NCBI RefSeq assembly: GCF_003160695.1
Contig: NZ_QGDD01000002.1
Coordinates: forward strand, 248,001-312,000
Direction of reading: 5' to 3'
DNA: 64,000 nucleotides
Origin: Nocardioides silvaticus
Lineage (GTDB): Bacteria > Actinomycetota > Actinomycetes > Propionibacteriales > Nocardioidaceae
Shown here piece by piece: positions 52,810-62,448 of this stretch. Every line of letters starts with the position of its first letter. The first letter of the stretch is position 1. The notes below the pieces were generated by a model. It did not search any database, was not told where the DNA came from, and worked only from the letters and a program-made list of their open reading frames with translations. Made by a program: the position numbers and the translations under genes.

Positions 52810-53864
52810 GGGCGCAGCCCCGCCCTACGACGCGTGCCGCCCGCGCGCTCGGCCTGGCGCTGATGGTGGTCGTGCTGCTGCTGACAGGCTCCTGCTCCTC
52901 CCTGCCGGTCGGCGGCGGCGGGACGATGGAGGTCACCGTCCACTTCGAGGACTCCGCCGGCCTGTTCGTCGGCAACGACGTCGGCATCCTGGGCGTCACC
53001 GTCGGGAAGGTCACGAAGATCGAGCCGCAGGGCGACCAGGTCGAGGTGACCCTGGAGGTCGACGACGAGTACGACGTCCCGGCCGACGCCGGCGCCGTCG
53101 TGGTCGCCCGGTCGGTGGCGACCGACCGCTACGTCGAGCTGACACCGGTCTACTCCGAGGGACCGAAGATGGAGGACGGCGACGAGATCGGGATCGAGCG
53201 CACGCGGACCCCGGTCGACTTCGACCAGGTCCTCGCGTCGCTCAACGAGTTCGCGACAGGCATCGCCGGGTCGAAGAAGGCGACCAACGCGATCCGCCGC
53301 TTCATCAACGCCGGCACCAAGACCCTCAAGGGCAACGGGCCACTGATGAACCAGACCGTCCACGCGCTGCAGGAGGGCATCAACGGCATCCATGCCCAGC
53401 GCGACAACATCGCCTCTACCCTCCGCTCGCTCGACGTCCTCCTGGCCGCCGTGGAGACCAACAAGGAGACGGCGCGGACGTTCATCCAGCAGGTCGCCGA
53501 GGCGGCCGACCTGCTGGCCGACGAGCGGGAGAACTTCCGCGCCGCCCTCCGGTCGCTCGACGACGCGGTCACGGTCGTCGCCGAGTTCGCGGTCGACAAC
53601 CGGGCGCAGATCGTGGAGGCGCTCAACGGGTCGACCCGGGTGATGAGGACGATCCTCGAGAAGCAGCGGTCGCTCACCGAGATCCTCCAGGTGCTGCCGC
53701 TCGCGCTGCAGAACCTCGACCGCGCCCAGTCCGGCGACCGGATCCCGGTCGTCTTCGACCCGCTGGTCCTCACGTCCCTCGGCGGGATCCTCCAGGACGT
53801 CTGCGACCGGCTCCCGCCGGCGATCTGCGCGCTGATCGGCAGCGACCCGACGGGGGGCCGCTGA
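52806..53864 (+). CDS. Mce family protein, position D
   Basis: 352 residues. The N-terminal hydrophobic segment ends LLLTGSCSSLPVGGGG, so it could be a lipoprotein (weak lipobox TGSC) rather than a membrane helix. MCE domain at about 38-115 (HFEDSAGLFVGNDVGILGVT), then tunnel helices (NAIRRFINAGTKTLKGNGPL; ETARTFIQQVAEAADLLADE). The C-terminal part has two Cys (LQDVCDRLPPAICALIG). It overlaps MceE by one base (TGATG). Confidence 0.9.
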   Translation: MRAQPRPTTRAARALGLALMVVVLLLTGSCSSLPVGGGGTMEVTVHFEDSAGLFVGNDVGILGVTVGKVTKIEPQGDQVEVTLEVDDEYDVPADAGAVVVARSVATDRYVELTPVYSEGPKMEDGDEIGIERTRTPVDFDQVLASLNEFATGIAGSKKATNAIRRFINAGTKTLKGNGPLMNQTVHALQEGINGIHAQRDNIASTLRSLDVLLAAVETNKETARTFIQQVAEAADLLADERENFRAALRSLDDAVTVVAEFAVDNRAQIVEALNGSTRVMRTILEKQRSLTEILQVLPLALQNLDRAQSGDRIPVVFDPLVLTSLGGILQDVCDRLPPAICALIGSDPTGGR

Positions 53865-55099
53865 TGACCAGTCGCACCAGGACCGGCGCCGCGACGGTGG
53901 TGGCGCTCGGCGTGCTGGCAGCGGCCGCGGGCTGCTCGACCACCATGCGCGACCTGCCGATCCCCGGCACCGGCGTCTCCGGCGACACGATCGAGATCAA
54001 GGCGGAGTTCGACGAGGCGCTCAACCTCGCCGAGGGCGCCCCGGTCAAGGTCAACGGCGTCGACAGCGGCAAGGTGAAGTCGATCGGCATCGACGACTAC
54101 ACCGCCGTCGTCACGATGGAGGTCCGCACGGACGCCGAGCTGCACGAGGGGGCGACCGCGCGACTCCGCTACACCACCCCGCTGGGAGAGCTGTTCGTCG
54201 ACGTGACCAATCCCGCCGAGGGCGCCGACCTGGACGACGGGACCACCCTCGGGCTCGCCGAGACCGAGACCGCGCCGACCGTCGAGGACGCACTGGCGCA
54301 GGCGTCCCTCCTCATCAACGGCGGTGGCCTCGACCAGCTGCAGACGATCACCGAGGAGCTCAACACGGCTCTCAACGGCAACGAGGCCGACGTCCGGCTG
54401 CTGCTGGAGCAGTCGGCGACGTTCCTCACCCAGGCCAACGCGACGACGGCCAGCATCGACGCCGTGCTCACCTCGCTCGACTCGTTGTCGGGAACGCTCG
54501 ACGCCCGTCAGGACGTCATCAACCGCGCGATGAGGGAGATCCGGCCTGCAGCAGCCGTGCTGCGCCGGGCGACACCGGAGCTGACCGGCCTGCTCGAAGC
54601 GGTCCGGCGCTTCGCCAGTGCCGCCGACGACACGGTGCGCGCCACTCGGTCGCAGCTCTTCGCGCTCCTCGCCGAGACCGAGCCGGTCCTGGCCGAGCTC
54701 GCGTCGAACAGGGGCCGGTTCAAGGACATGTTGCGCAGCCTCACCTCGGCCGCCGACGCCCTGCGCGGCGTCGTACCCGGCGACTACGGCTCGATCTCGC
54801 TCGACCTGCACCTCGACGAGTTCAAGGTCGGCAACATCCCTGGTCTCCAGGGCATCCTCGACCTGCTCGGCATCACCGCCCCGCTCGGGGACGTGCTGGA
54901 CGCCCTCGGGCTCGACGACCTGCTGGGCGGCCTCAGCGGCCTCCTCCCGCGCCCGACCTCCGACCCCGGCACCACCAGGGACGAGGGCGAGCAGGGCGAC
55001 GGCACGGAGCGGCCGGGCAGGGGGCCCGTCGGCGACGACCTGTTGCTCCCGCTGTCGCTCGACGGCGTGCTGGACGAGCTGCTCGGGGGAGGTGCCTGA
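53864..55099 (+). CDS. Mce family lipoprotein, position E
   Basis: 411 residues. A clear lipoprotein signal (VVALGVLAAAAGCSTTM, lipobox AAGC, Cys at about 25) fits the E position, which is the LprK-like lipoprotein in mycobacterial mce operons. MCE domain at about 42-120 (EFDEALNLAEGAPVKVNGVD), tunnel helices to about 300, and a low-complexity Pro/Gly/Asp tail (RPTSDPGTTRDEGEQGDGTE). Leu-rich helices LLGITAPLGDVLDALGLDDL precede the tail. The tail is unusually long for a Mce E protein. It is 3 bp before MceF. Confidence 0.91.
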   Translation: MTSRTRTGAATVVALGVLAAAAGCSTTMRDLPIPGTGVSGDTIEIKAEFDEALNLAEGAPVKVNGVDSGKVKSIGIDDYTAVVTMEVRTDAELHEGATARLRYTTPLGELFVDVTNPAEGADLDDGTTLGLAETETAPTVEDALAQASLLINGGGLDQLQTITEELNTALNGNEADVRLLLEQSATFLTQANATTASIDAVLTSLDSLSGTLDARQDVINRAMREIRPAAAVLRRATPELTGLLEAVRRFASAADDTVRATRSQLFALLAETEPVLAELASNRGRFKDMLRSLTSAADALRGVVPGDYGSISLDLHLDEFKVGNIPGLQGILDLLGITAPLGDVLDALGLDDLLGGLSGLLPRPTSDPGTTRDEGEQGDGTERPGRGPVGDDLLLPLSLDGVLDELLGGGA

Positions 55100-55102
55100 G
55101 GG

Positions 55103-56200
55103 ATGCCGAACGTGCGCAACATCGTGACCGACAAGCTCTACCTGAGCGCCGTGGGCATCGTCCTCGTCTTCCTGGTGGCGATCGCCTACCTCTTCGCGGC
55201 CGTGCTCGACCAGCCGCTGACCGAGCGGCCGATCACCGTCGAGGTCGAGCTCGAGCAGACCGGCGGCCTCTTCGAGGGCTCGGTCGTCACCTATCGTGGT
55301 GTGAAGGTCGGCAAGGTCACCGAGATCGTGCCCACCGACGAGGGTGTCACCGCGACCATCCGCCTGAGCGCCGGGACCGACATCCCTGCCGACTCGCTCG
55401 CCCGGGTCCGCAGCCTCTCGCCGGTCGGCGAGCAGTACCTCGACTTCCAGCCCGACGACACCGACGGGCCCTACCTGGAGAGCGGTGACACGATCGGAGC
55501 GGAGTCCACGGACCTGCCGGAGAGCCTGAGCGAGACCGTCGTCGCGGTCAGTGCGGTGCTCCGCCAGATCGACGACAGGAAGTTGCGCATCGTGCTCGGC
55601 GAGCTCAGCACGGCCCTCGCCGGCACCGGCGACGACCTCGGCCGGATCCTCGACCAGGGCACCGACCTGCTCGCGACCCTCGACGCGGTCTGGCCCGAGA
55701 CCGACCGGGTGATCGACAGCTCCGGTGAGGTGCTGCGCATCGTCAGCGACAACCGGGGGAGCCTGCGCACGCTCGGCGTCAAGGCCAAGCAGTTCGCGGC
55801 GTTCCTCCGCAGCTACGACCCGGAGTGGCAGCAGGTGCTCGACCGTGCGCCGGAGCAGATCGAGGCACTCACCGACCTGGTCCGCGACGCCGAGGAGGTG
55901 CTGCCCGGCTTCCTCGACACCGGCGTCAGCTTCACCGACGTCGTCATGGCCTACGAGCCGCACCTCCGGACGCTGCTCCAGGTGTACTCCCGCGGCCTGG
56001 GCGCGCTCGTCGCCGTGCTCAAGGGCGGGCGGCTGCGCATCGAGCTGATCGGCCAGCACACCGCCCGCTGCAGCTACGGGACGCCCCACCACCAGCCCTA
56101 CGACCCCGAGCGGCACGCCTTCCAGCCCGGCGGCCGCTGCCCGGCCTCCTTCGACCGCCTGCAGCGCGGCGCGGCGCACGCCCCGGGGCCGGTCCGATGA
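55103..56200 (+). CDS. Mce family protein, position F
   Basis: 365 residues: an N-terminal membrane helix (about 13-33, AVGIVLVFLVAIAYLFAAVL), MCE domain (about 42-120, ELEQTGGLFEGSVVTYRGVK) and a helical domain (VLPGFLDTGVSFTDVVMAYE). The C-terminus HHQPYDPERHAFQPGGRCP with Cys resembles the Pro/His-rich ends of MceF proteins. It is the sixth and last MCE protein of the hexamer, coupled by 4 bp to the Mce-associated gene. Confidence 0.9.
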   Translation: MPNVRNIVTDKLYLSAVGIVLVFLVAIAYLFAAVLDQPLTERPITVEVELEQTGGLFEGSVVTYRGVKVGKVTEIVPTDEGVTATIRLSAGTDIPADSLARVRSLSPVGEQYLDFQPDDTDGPYLESGDTIGAESTDLPESLSETVVAVSAVLRQIDDRKLRIVLGELSTALAGTGDDLGRILDQGTDLLATLDAVWPETDRVIDSSGEVLRIVSDNRGSLRTLGVKAKQFAAFLRSYDPEWQQVLDRAPEQIEALTDLVRDAEEVLPGFLDTGVSFTDVVMAYEPHLRTLLQVYSRGLGALVAVLKGGRLRIELIGQHTARCSYGTPHHQPYDPERHAFQPGGRCPASFDRLQRGAAHAPGPVR

Positions 56201-56766
56201 GCGTCACCAGGGTCGGCGCCCCCGGCACCGGGGGCGAGGACCGCGAGAAGCTCTACCGGCTCCTCGTCATCGTCCTCGTCGGGGTGCTGGTCGCGACCTG
56301 GGTCGTCGTGGTGTGGCTGGTCCAGGGCAAGAGCAGCGCCGACGAGGAGCTGGAGGAGACCAAGGCCTCGTACGCCGCGGGCCCGGACGCCCAGGCGGAG
56401 GCGGAGCGGATCCTCGGGGAGATGATCTCCTTCGACCACCGCGAGATCGAGGACGAGTACGAATGGACGCGCTACCTCGGCGACGACGAGCTGCGGAGCG
56501 AGTACGAAGACTCGATCATCCCGAGGCTCACCAAGGTGATCCGCAGGACGAAGGCCGCCGCGGACGGCGAGGTCGTGCAGTCGGCGTACGACCAGGTCGA
56601 CGAGGACCACGTCGAGGTGCTGGCGTTCATCCGGCAGACGCTGACCGACGTCGAGAACAAGGACGGTGTGCTGGCCGAGCAGTGGGCCTCGCTGTCGATG
56701 TCGCGCGACGGGGACGGCTGGCTCATCGACAAGGTCGACATCGTCTCCGTGCCGCCGCCGTCGTGA
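56197..56766 (+). CDS. Mce-associated membrane protein
   Basis: 189 residues. One membrane helix (about 21-44, LLVIVLVGVLVATWVVVVWL) precedes a charged domain (KASYAAGPDAQAEAERILGE; DEYEWTRYLGDDELRSEYED). The end (LAEQWASLSMSRDGDGWLID) has the NTF2-like fold pattern of Mas/MceH-type proteins that co-purify with Mce complexes in mycobacteria. It lies last in the operon; its role in complex stability is inferred. Only 52 bp separate it from the next gene, which has its own -10. Confidence 0.85.
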   Translation: MSVTRVGAPGTGGEDREKLYRLLVIVLVGVLVATWVVVVWLVQGKSSADEELEETKASYAAGPDAQAEAERILGEMISFDHREIEDEYEWTRYLGDDELRSEYEDSIIPRLTKVIRRTKAAADGEVVQSAYDQVDEDHVEVLAFIRQTLTDVENKDGVLAEQWASLSMSRDGDGWLIDKVDIVSVPPPS

Positions 56767-56818
56767 CCTGGCGGGTCGGGGCACGGCCCGCGTGCCCCCG
56801 CCCACTAGATTGACTGCC

Positions 56819-58084
56819 GTGGGACGGCGGGCGATCGAGCGGGGCGGGCTGGGGCTCTCACGGCTCCTGCGCCGGGTGCTGCTGACGGTCCTCGGCGTCC
56901 AGGTCGGGCTCGCGGTCACGATGTCCCTGGTCGACTCCTACCGGCGTCGCGGCAAGAAGCCGAAGCCGTTCCCGACCCGGGAGCCGGAGACGGTCGCCGT
57001 CGGCGACGGCGAGGTCACGACCTACACCTTCGGCCGCGACCTCTACGACGACATGATCGCGGCGATCGACGGCGCCGAGCGGCAGATCCTCTTCGAGACC
57101 TACATCTGGAAGGGCGACGCCACCGGCGAGCGCTTCAAGCGGGCCCTGGCGGCCGCCGCCGACCGCGGAGTGGAGGTCTACTGCATCTACGACGGCTTCG
57201 CGAACCTGGTGGTGTCGCCCTCCTTCAAGCGGTTCCCCACCTCGATGAAGGTCCTGCGCTACCCGGTCTACGCAGCCGGGTGGCGGTTCTTCGACCTGCG
57301 CCGCTACGGCCGCGACCACCGCAAGATCCTCGTGGTCGACGACCACACCGGGTTCATCGGCGGCTACAACATCGGATCGGCCTACGAGACCGAGTGGCGC
57401 GACACCCACGTCCGGGTGACCGGCCCGGCCGTGTGGGACCTCAAGCGGGCGTTCGCCGACTTCTGGAACCTCAACCGCCGGCGGCGGCTGCGGGCCTCCG
57501 AGCGCCCCCTGCTGCTCGAGACGGCGTCGACCTGGGAGCCGAGCATCCGCTTCCAGCGCAACGTGCCGCGGCTGTGGGTCTTCCCGATCCGCGGCATGTA
57601 CCTCGAGGCGATCAACCGTGCGAGCCGGAACATCTGGCTGACCCAGGCCTACTTCCTGCCCGACCAGGACTTCGTCGATGCCCTCAAGGACGCCTCGCGC
57701 CGGGGCGTCGACGTGCGACTGCTGCTGCCGCTGAAGTCCAACCACATCGTCGCCGACTGGATCTCCCGCGGTTACTTCACCCAGCTGCTCGACGCCGGCG
57801 TCCGGGTGCTGCGGTTCCGTGACGCGATGGTCCACGCCAAGACCGCGACGGTCGACGGCACCTGGTGCACCGTCGGCACGGCGAACATCGACCGGCTCAG
57901 CCTGCAGGGCAACTACGAGATCAACCTCGAGGCCATCGACCAGGAGCTCGCGAAGCAGCTGGAGGAGATCTTCCTCGTCGACCAGTCGAACTGCCTCGAG
58001 CTCACGAGCGAGGAGTGGGAGGCCCGCGACCTCCACCGCAAGTTCACCGAGGCCTTCCTCTCGCCGCTCCGGCCACTACTCTGA
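56819..58084 (+). CDS. Phospholipase D-family cardiolipin synthase-like protein
   Basis: 421 residues. A short N-terminal hydrophobic segment (about 20-38, LLTVLGVQVGLAVTMSLVD) is followed by two HKD motifs: RDHRKILVVDDH (about 180) and MVHAKTATVDGT (about 340), both complete H-x-K-x4-D. It probably makes cardiolipin or another diacyl phospholipid by phosphatidyl transfer at the membrane; a phosphodiesterase role is possible. It starts at GTG 56819: TAGATT at 56806-56811 ends 7 nt before it (leaderless). The neighbouring mce genes suggest lipid metabolism context but no direct link. Confidence 0.88.
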   Translation: MGRRAIERGGLGLSRLLRRVLLTVLGVQVGLAVTMSLVDSYRRRGKKPKPFPTREPETVAVGDGEVTTYTFGRDLYDDMIAAIDGAERQILFETYIWKGDATGERFKRALAAAADRGVEVYCIYDGFANLVVSPSFKRFPTSMKVLRYPVYAAGWRFFDLRRYGRDHRKILVVDDHTGFIGGYNIGSAYETEWRDTHVRVTGPAVWDLKRAFADFWNLNRRRRLRASERPLLLETASTWEPSIRFQRNVPRLWVFPIRGMYLEAINRASRNIWLTQAYFLPDQDFVDALKDASRRGVDVRLLLPLKSNHIVADWISRGYFTQLLDAGVRVLRFRDAMVHAKTATVDGTWCTVGTANIDRLSLQGNYEINLEAIDQELAKQLEEIFLVDQSNCLELTSEEWEARDLHRKFTEAFLSPLRPLL

Positions 58085-58101
58085 GGCGGGTGCTCCCGAT
58101 C

Positions 58102-58983
58102 ATGAGGCCACCCGTCCGCGACCTCGCCGGCAAGAACGTCTTCGTCACCGGGGCCGCCAGCGGGATCGGACGGGCGGTCGCGCTCCAGGCGGCGCGCGAG
58201 GGTGCCGTGCTCCACCTCACCGACATCCAGGGTGAGCTGCTGGCCACGGTCGCCGACGAGGCGGTCGCGGCCGGTGGCACGGTGGCGGTCGCCGAGCCGG
58301 CGGACATCACCGACCTCGACGCCGTACGACGGCTCGCCAAGCTCGTCACCGAGACCTCCGGCGCCATGCACGTCGTCCTCAACGTGGCCGGCATCGCGAT
58401 CTGGGGGACGGTGCGGGGCCTGGAGCACGAGCACTGGCGCTCGCTCGTCGAGGTGAACCTGATGGGCCCGATCCACGTCATCGAGGAGCTCGTCCCGCCG
58501 ATGATCGAGTCCGGTCGGGGCGGCCAGCTGGTCAACGTCTCCTCGGCGGCCGGCATCATCGCCATGCCCTGGCACGCCGCCTACAGCGCGACCAAGTTCG
58601 GCCTGCGCGGGATCTCCGAGGTGCTGCGCTACGACCTGCGGCGGCACCGGATCGGCGTCACCCTCGTGGCGCCCGGGGGCGTCGACACCGGGCTGGTGCA
58701 GACCATCCGCATCGCCGGCGTCGACGCGAACGACCGACGGTTCCGCCGCGCCCGCAAGGGTTTCCAACGGCACGCCGTCTCGCCCGAGAAGGCCGCCGAG
58801 GCGATCTGGAAGGGCGTGAAGCGCAACAAGTACTGGGTCTACACATCCGCCGACATCCGGCTCGTCCACCTGCTCCAGCGCTACTTCCCGCCGGGCTACG
58901 CGGTCGCGATGCGGATCTTCAGCTGGGGTGCCCACCGGGTGCTGCCGGCCGTCGACGACGCCCGGCGATCGGACCTGTCGTGA
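58102..58983 (+). CDS. Short-chain dehydrogenase/reductase
   Basis: 293 residues of classical SDR: NVFVTGAASGIGRAVALQAA cofactor loop (about 13-32), NVAGIAIWG, catalytic Ser (VNVSSAAGIIAMPWH) and Tyr-x3-Lys in AAYSATKFGLRGISE. An Asp follows strand 2 (HLTDIQGELL), favouring NAD(H). The substrate is unknown. The C-terminal 40 residues (YFPPGYAVAMRIFSWGAHRV) are hydrophobic and may dock at the membrane. The ATG at 58102 is chosen over the GTG at 58090, which crowds the GAGG at 58083. It overlaps the next gene by GTGA. Confidence 0.88.
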   Translation: MRPPVRDLAGKNVFVTGAASGIGRAVALQAAREGAVLHLTDIQGELLATVADEAVAAGGTVAVAEPADITDLDAVRRLAKLVTETSGAMHVVLNVAGIAIWGTVRGLEHEHWRSLVEVNLMGPIHVIEELVPPMIESGRGGQLVNVSSAAGIIAMPWHAAYSATKFGLRGISEVLRYDLRRHRIGVTLVAPGGVDTGLVQTIRIAGVDANDRRFRRARKGFQRHAVSPEKAAEAIWKGVKRNKYWVYTSADIRLVHLLQRYFPPGYAVAMRIFSWGAHRVLPAVDDARRSDLS

Positions 58984-59531
58984 CGGAGCAGTCGGGCACA
59001 CCCCGCGTCGCGCCCGGCACCTGGCGTGAGACCGGGCCGGCGGTTGCCGCGTTCGCCGCGATCGCCGGCCGGGTGACCGGGACCGAGCCGCCCGCGGTGT
59101 TCCGGACGCTGGGACGCAACCGCGGCCTGTTCTGGGGCTGGCTGCACTTCGCCGGCCGGCTGATGCCGGGCGGCAGGCTGCCGCGGCGGCGGTCCGAGAT
59201 GGTGATCCTCCGGGTCGCGGCCACGTGCGCGTCGGACTACGAGCTGACCCAGCACCGTCGGCTCGGGCGGCGCGCCGGACTCAGCCCCGACGAGATCGCG
59301 CGGGTCGAGGCGGGTGGGCTGGACGGCTGGACCGGACGCGACCGCTTGCTCCTGGCGGCGACCGACGAGCTGGTGGCGACCGAGGACCTGACCGACGAGT
59401 CGTGGGCCGCCCTCCGCGCGGACTTCGACGAGCGCGAGGCCATCGAGATCGTCATGCTGGTGGGTCACTACCGGATGCTCGCGACCGCTCTTCGGACCCT
59501 CCGCGTGGTCCCGGACCGACCTCGCAGGTGA
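58980..59531 (+). CDS. Carboxymuconolactone decarboxylase / AhpD-like protein
   Basis: A 183-residue all-helical CMD fold. The motif region is [20 protein letters not shown]: a Cys followed by Ser at the AhpD second-Cys position, then the conserved Tyr-Glu...His. The usual CxxC redox pair is therefore reduced to one Cys, so peroxidase activity is unlikely; a decarboxylase-type or unknown role remains. It starts at GTG 58980, sharing GTGA with the SDR stop, so they are a two-gene unit. 55 bp precede uvrB, which has its own promoter-like -10. Confidence 0.85.
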   Translation: MTEQSGTPRVAPGTWRETGPAVAAFAAIAGRVTGTEPPAVFRTLGRNRGLFWGWLHFAGRLMPGGRLPRRRSEMVILRVAATCASDYELTQHRRLGRRAGLSPDEIARVEAGGLDGWTGRDRLLLAATDELVATEDLTDESWAALRADFDEREAIEIVMLVGHYRMLATALRTLRVVPDRPRR

Positions 59532-59586
59532 CGTCGGGCGAGCCCGACGGGTAGGGACTGTCGGCGCGGGCTCGTACGCTCGTAGC

Positions 59587-61716
59587 ATGCGCCCGATCAC
59601 CGACCTCGAGCGTCGCGTCGCCCCGTTCAAGGTGGAGTCCGACTACCAGCCCTCCGGCGACCAGCCGGCGGCCATCGCGGAGATCACGCGCCGGATCCAG
59701 GACGGCAGCCAGGACGTCGTGCTGCTCGGCGCCACCGGCACCGGCAAGACCGCGACCGTGGCCTGGGTCGCCGAGCAGGTGCAGCGGCCGATCCTCGTCA
59801 TGCAGCCCAACAAGACGCTGGCCGCCCAGTTCGCCAACGAGCTGCGCCAGCTGTTCCCCAACAACGCGGTCGAGTACTTCGTCTCCTACTACGACTACTA
59901 CCAGCCCGAGGCCTACGTCCCGCAGACCGACACCTACATCGAGAAGGACAGCTCGATCAACGAGGAGGTCGAGCGGCTGCGGCACTCGGCCACCAACAGC
60001 CTGTTGACCCGGCGCGACGTGATCGTGGTGTCGACGGTGTCCTGCATCTACGGCCTCGGCACCCCGCAGGAGTACGTCGACCGCATGGTGCGGCTCCGGG
60101 TGGGGGAGGAGCACGACCGCGACACGGTGCTGCGGCGGCTGGTCGAGATCCAGTACACCCGCAACGACCTGTCGTTCACCCGCGGCACCTTCCGGGTGCG
60201 GGGCGACACCCTCGAGATCTTCCCGGTCTACGAGGAGATGGCGGTCCGCATCGAGTTCTTCGGAGACGAGATCGAACGGCTGATGACGCTCCACCCGGTG
60301 ACGGGGGAGGTGCTGACCGAGGACAAGGAGCTCTACGTCTTCCCGGCCAGCCACTACGTCGCCGGCCCGCAGCGGATGGAGCGGGCGATCCGCGGGATCG
60401 AGGAGGAGCTGGCCGAGCAGCTGGCGACGTTCGAGCGCCAGGGCAAGATGCTCGAGGCGCAGCGGCTGAGCATGCGTACGACCTACGACATCGAGATGAT
60501 GCGCCAGATCGGCACCTGCTCGGGCATCGAGAACTACTCGATGCACATCGACGGCCGCAGCCGCGGCTCGGCGCCGAACTGCCTCCTCGACTACTTCCCC
60601 GAGGACTTCCTGCTCGTCGTCGACGAGTCCCACGTCGCCGTTCCGCAGATCGGTGGCATGTACGAGGGCGACATGTCCCGCAAGCGCAACCTGGTCGAGC
60701 ACGGCTTCCGGTTGCCGAGCGCGATGGACAACCGGCCGCTGCGCTGGGAGGAGTTCCTCGACCGGATCGGCCAGACGATCTACCTGTCGGCGACCCCGGG
60801 CGACTACGAGCTCGACAAGGTCCAGGGCGACGTGGTCGAGCAGATCATCCGTCCGACCGGCCTGATCGACCCCGAGGTGGTCATCAAGCCGACGAAGGGC
60901 CAGATCGACGACCTGATCCACGAGATCCGGCTGCGCACCGAGCGCAACGAGCGGGTCCTGGTGACGACGCTGACCAAGAAGATGTCGGAGGACCTCACCG
61001 ACTACCTGCTCGACGCCGGCATCCGCACCCGCTACCTCCACTCCGAGGTCGACACGCTCAAGCGCATCGAGCTGCTCCGCGACCTCCGCCTGGGCGCCTA
61101 CGACGTCCTCGTCGGCATCAACCTGCTGCGCGAGGGCCTCGACCTGCCCGAGGTCTCCCTGGTGTCGATCCTCGACGCCGACAAGGAGGGCTTCCTCCGG
61201 TCCGACAAGTCGCTCATCCAGACCATCGGCCGCGCGGCGCGCAACGTGTCCGGCCAGGTGCACATGTACGCCGACCGGATCACCCCCTCGATGGAGTCCG
61301 CCGTCGACGAGACCAACCGGCGCCGCGAGAAGCAGATCGCCTACAACAAGGCCCACGGCGTCGACCCGCAGCCGCTGCGTAAGAAGATCGCCGACATCAC
61401 CGAGATGCTCGCCCGCGAGGACGAGACCACCCAGGAGCTGCTCCAGACGTGGGCCGACGTCGGCGTCAAGGGCCGCGCCGGCGGGGTCAAGGGCCGCAAG
61501 GCGCCGGTCCCGACCCTGGGCGAGCGCGCCGCGGGCGAGCACGCCGCCGAGCTGGCAGGCCTCCCCAGCTCCGACCTCGCCGCCCTCATCCAGGACCTGA
61601 CCGACCAGATGAAGGGCGCCGCCGCGGAGCTCCAGTTCGAGCTCGCCGCCCGCCTCCGCGACGAGATCAACGAGCTCCGCAAGGAGCTCCGTCAGATGGT
61701 GGAAGCAACGAAATAG
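59587..61716 (+). CDS. uvrB: UvrABC system protein B
   Basis: 709 residues, the helicase-like damage-verification subunit of nucleotide excision repair. Walker A is [15 protein letters not shown], with the beta-hairpin region [24 protein letters not shown]-like [16 protein letters not shown], helicase motif [14 protein letters not shown], and a C-terminal UVR domain (about 670-700, [20 protein letters not shown]) that binds UvrC. The Walker A differs from E. coli GVTGSGKT but follows the actinobacterial pattern. TACGCT at 59575-59580 ends 6 nt before the ATG. No LexA box (CGAAC-N4-GTTCG) is visible upstream. Confidence 0.97.
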   Translation: MRPITDLERRVAPFKVESDYQPSGDQPAAIAEITRRIQDGSQDVVLLGATGTGKTATVAWVAEQVQRPILVMQPNKTLAAQFANELRQLFPNNAVEYFVSYYDYYQPEAYVPQTDTYIEKDSSINEEVERLRHSATNSLLTRRDVIVVSTVSCIYGLGTPQEYVDRMVRLRVGEEHDRDTVLRRLVEIQYTRNDLSFTRGTFRVRGDTLEIFPVYEEMAVRIEFFGDEIERLMTLHPVTGEVLTEDKELYVFPASHYVAGPQRMERAIRGIEEELAEQLATFERQGKMLEAQRLSMRTTYDIEMMRQIGTCSGIENYSMHIDGRSRGSAPNCLLDYFPEDFLLVVDESHVAVPQIGGMYEGDMSRKRNLVEHGFRLPSAMDNRPLRWEEFLDRIGQTIYLSATPGDYELDKVQGDVVEQIIRPTGLIDPEVVIKPTKGQIDDLIHEIRLRTERNERVLVTTLTKKMSEDLTDYLLDAGIRTRYLHSEVDTLKRIELLRDLRLGAYDVLVGINLLREGLDLPEVSLVSILDADKEGFLRSDKSLIQTIGRAARNVSGQVHMYADRITPSMESAVDETNRRREKQIAYNKAHGVDPQPLRKKIADITEMLAREDETTQELLQTWADVGVKGRAGGVKGRKAPVPTLGERAAGEHAAELAGLPSSDLAALIQDLTDQMKGAAAELQFELAARLRDEINELRKELRQMVEATK

Positions 61717-61768
61717 CCGACCCGTCGCAAACTCGCACGCAGGGCCAGCCGACCCGGCGCGAGCTCGC
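61716..61768. repeat. Direct repeat pair at the uvrB 3' end
   Basis: GCCGACCCG(T/G)CGCNANCTCGC at 61716-61736 and 61748-61768, identical at 18 of 21 positions and 32 bp apart. The first copy begins at the last base of the uvrB stop. The second ends inside the GCGCGAGCTCGCGC palindrome (61757-61770) just before the convergent channel gene. The palindrome followed by TCATTTCTT may terminate uvrB. Confidence 0.6.
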
Positions 61769-61770
61769 GC

Positions 61771-62448
61771 TCATTTCTTGATCTTGCGCAGGTGGCTCAG
61801 CCCGACCAGCCGGGCGATCACGAGGGCGACGTAGAGGACGCCGGCGACCTGCTCGACCATGACCAGCGAACGGGCGTGGTCGTGGACGGGGTAGACGTCG
61901 GAGAGGCCGACGCTGGTGAGCGTGGTGAAGGAGAGGTAGAGCAGCTCGAACCACTCCTGGTCGGCGGCGACGTCGGCGCCGTAGCCGACGAAAGAGCCCG
62001 GCCAGATCGCCTGGGCGGCGGCGTAGAGGTAGGCGAACGCCCACGCGACCACGGTGAACGCGGCGCCGACGGCGTAGAGCTCGTCGCGGGTGACGACGTC
62101 GTCGTGGAACAGGTAGCGGATCATCGCGTAGGAGACGAACAGGTAGAACGGCACGTGGAAGGCCGCCGAGGCGATGACGACCGCGTCGGAGTCCCTGGTC
62201 ACGGCCTCCAGGACGGCGAAGACCATCGCCGGCAGGCCGAGCACCACCGCGACCCAGCTCAGGACCGGCGTGTAGCGGACCGCCCAGGCCGCGATGAGCA
62301 CCACGCACATCTGGACCACGCCGACGACCGCGCGGCCCGCTGTGGTTCCGTCGAGGAACGGGTAGGCGAGCACCACGACCAGCTGGGCGACCAGCAGGAC
62401 GGCGGATGGGTGCCGGGCGACGGTGCGGACGGCGTCGGGTGGGGCCAC
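61771..62448 (-). CDS. Ion channel family protein (two-TM K+-channel-like pore) with unusual filter
   Basis: 225 residues with about six hydrophobic segments. The last pair encloses a pore helix and filter-like YLSFTTLTSVGLSDVYPV. The consensus T-x-G-Y-G-D of K+ channels is here T-S-V-G-L-S-D, so selectivity is unclear. The C-terminus is very short (VGLSHLRKIKK), with no RCK domain. It starts at GTG 62448: TACAGT (62457-62462) ends 8 nt before it (leaderless). It is divergent from the second mce locus across a 193-bp shared region. Confidence 0.8.
   Translation of the reverse strand: MAPPDAVRTVARHPSAVLLVAQLVVVLAYPFLDGTTAGRAVVGVVQMCVVLIAAWAVRYTPVLSWVAVVLGLPAMVFAVLEAVTRDSDAVVIASAAFHVPFYLFVSYAMIRYLFHDDVVTRDELYAVGAAFTVVAWAFAYLYAAAQAIWPGSFVGYGADVAADQEWFELLYLSFTTLTSVGLSDVYPVHDHARSLVMVEQVAGVLYVALVIARLVGLSHLRKIKK

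Noticed and set aside
59532-59586. SOS box upstream of uvrB
   Set aside because: No CGAAC-N4-GTTCG pattern was seen in the short gap or the end of the preceding gene; only the -10 element is visible.
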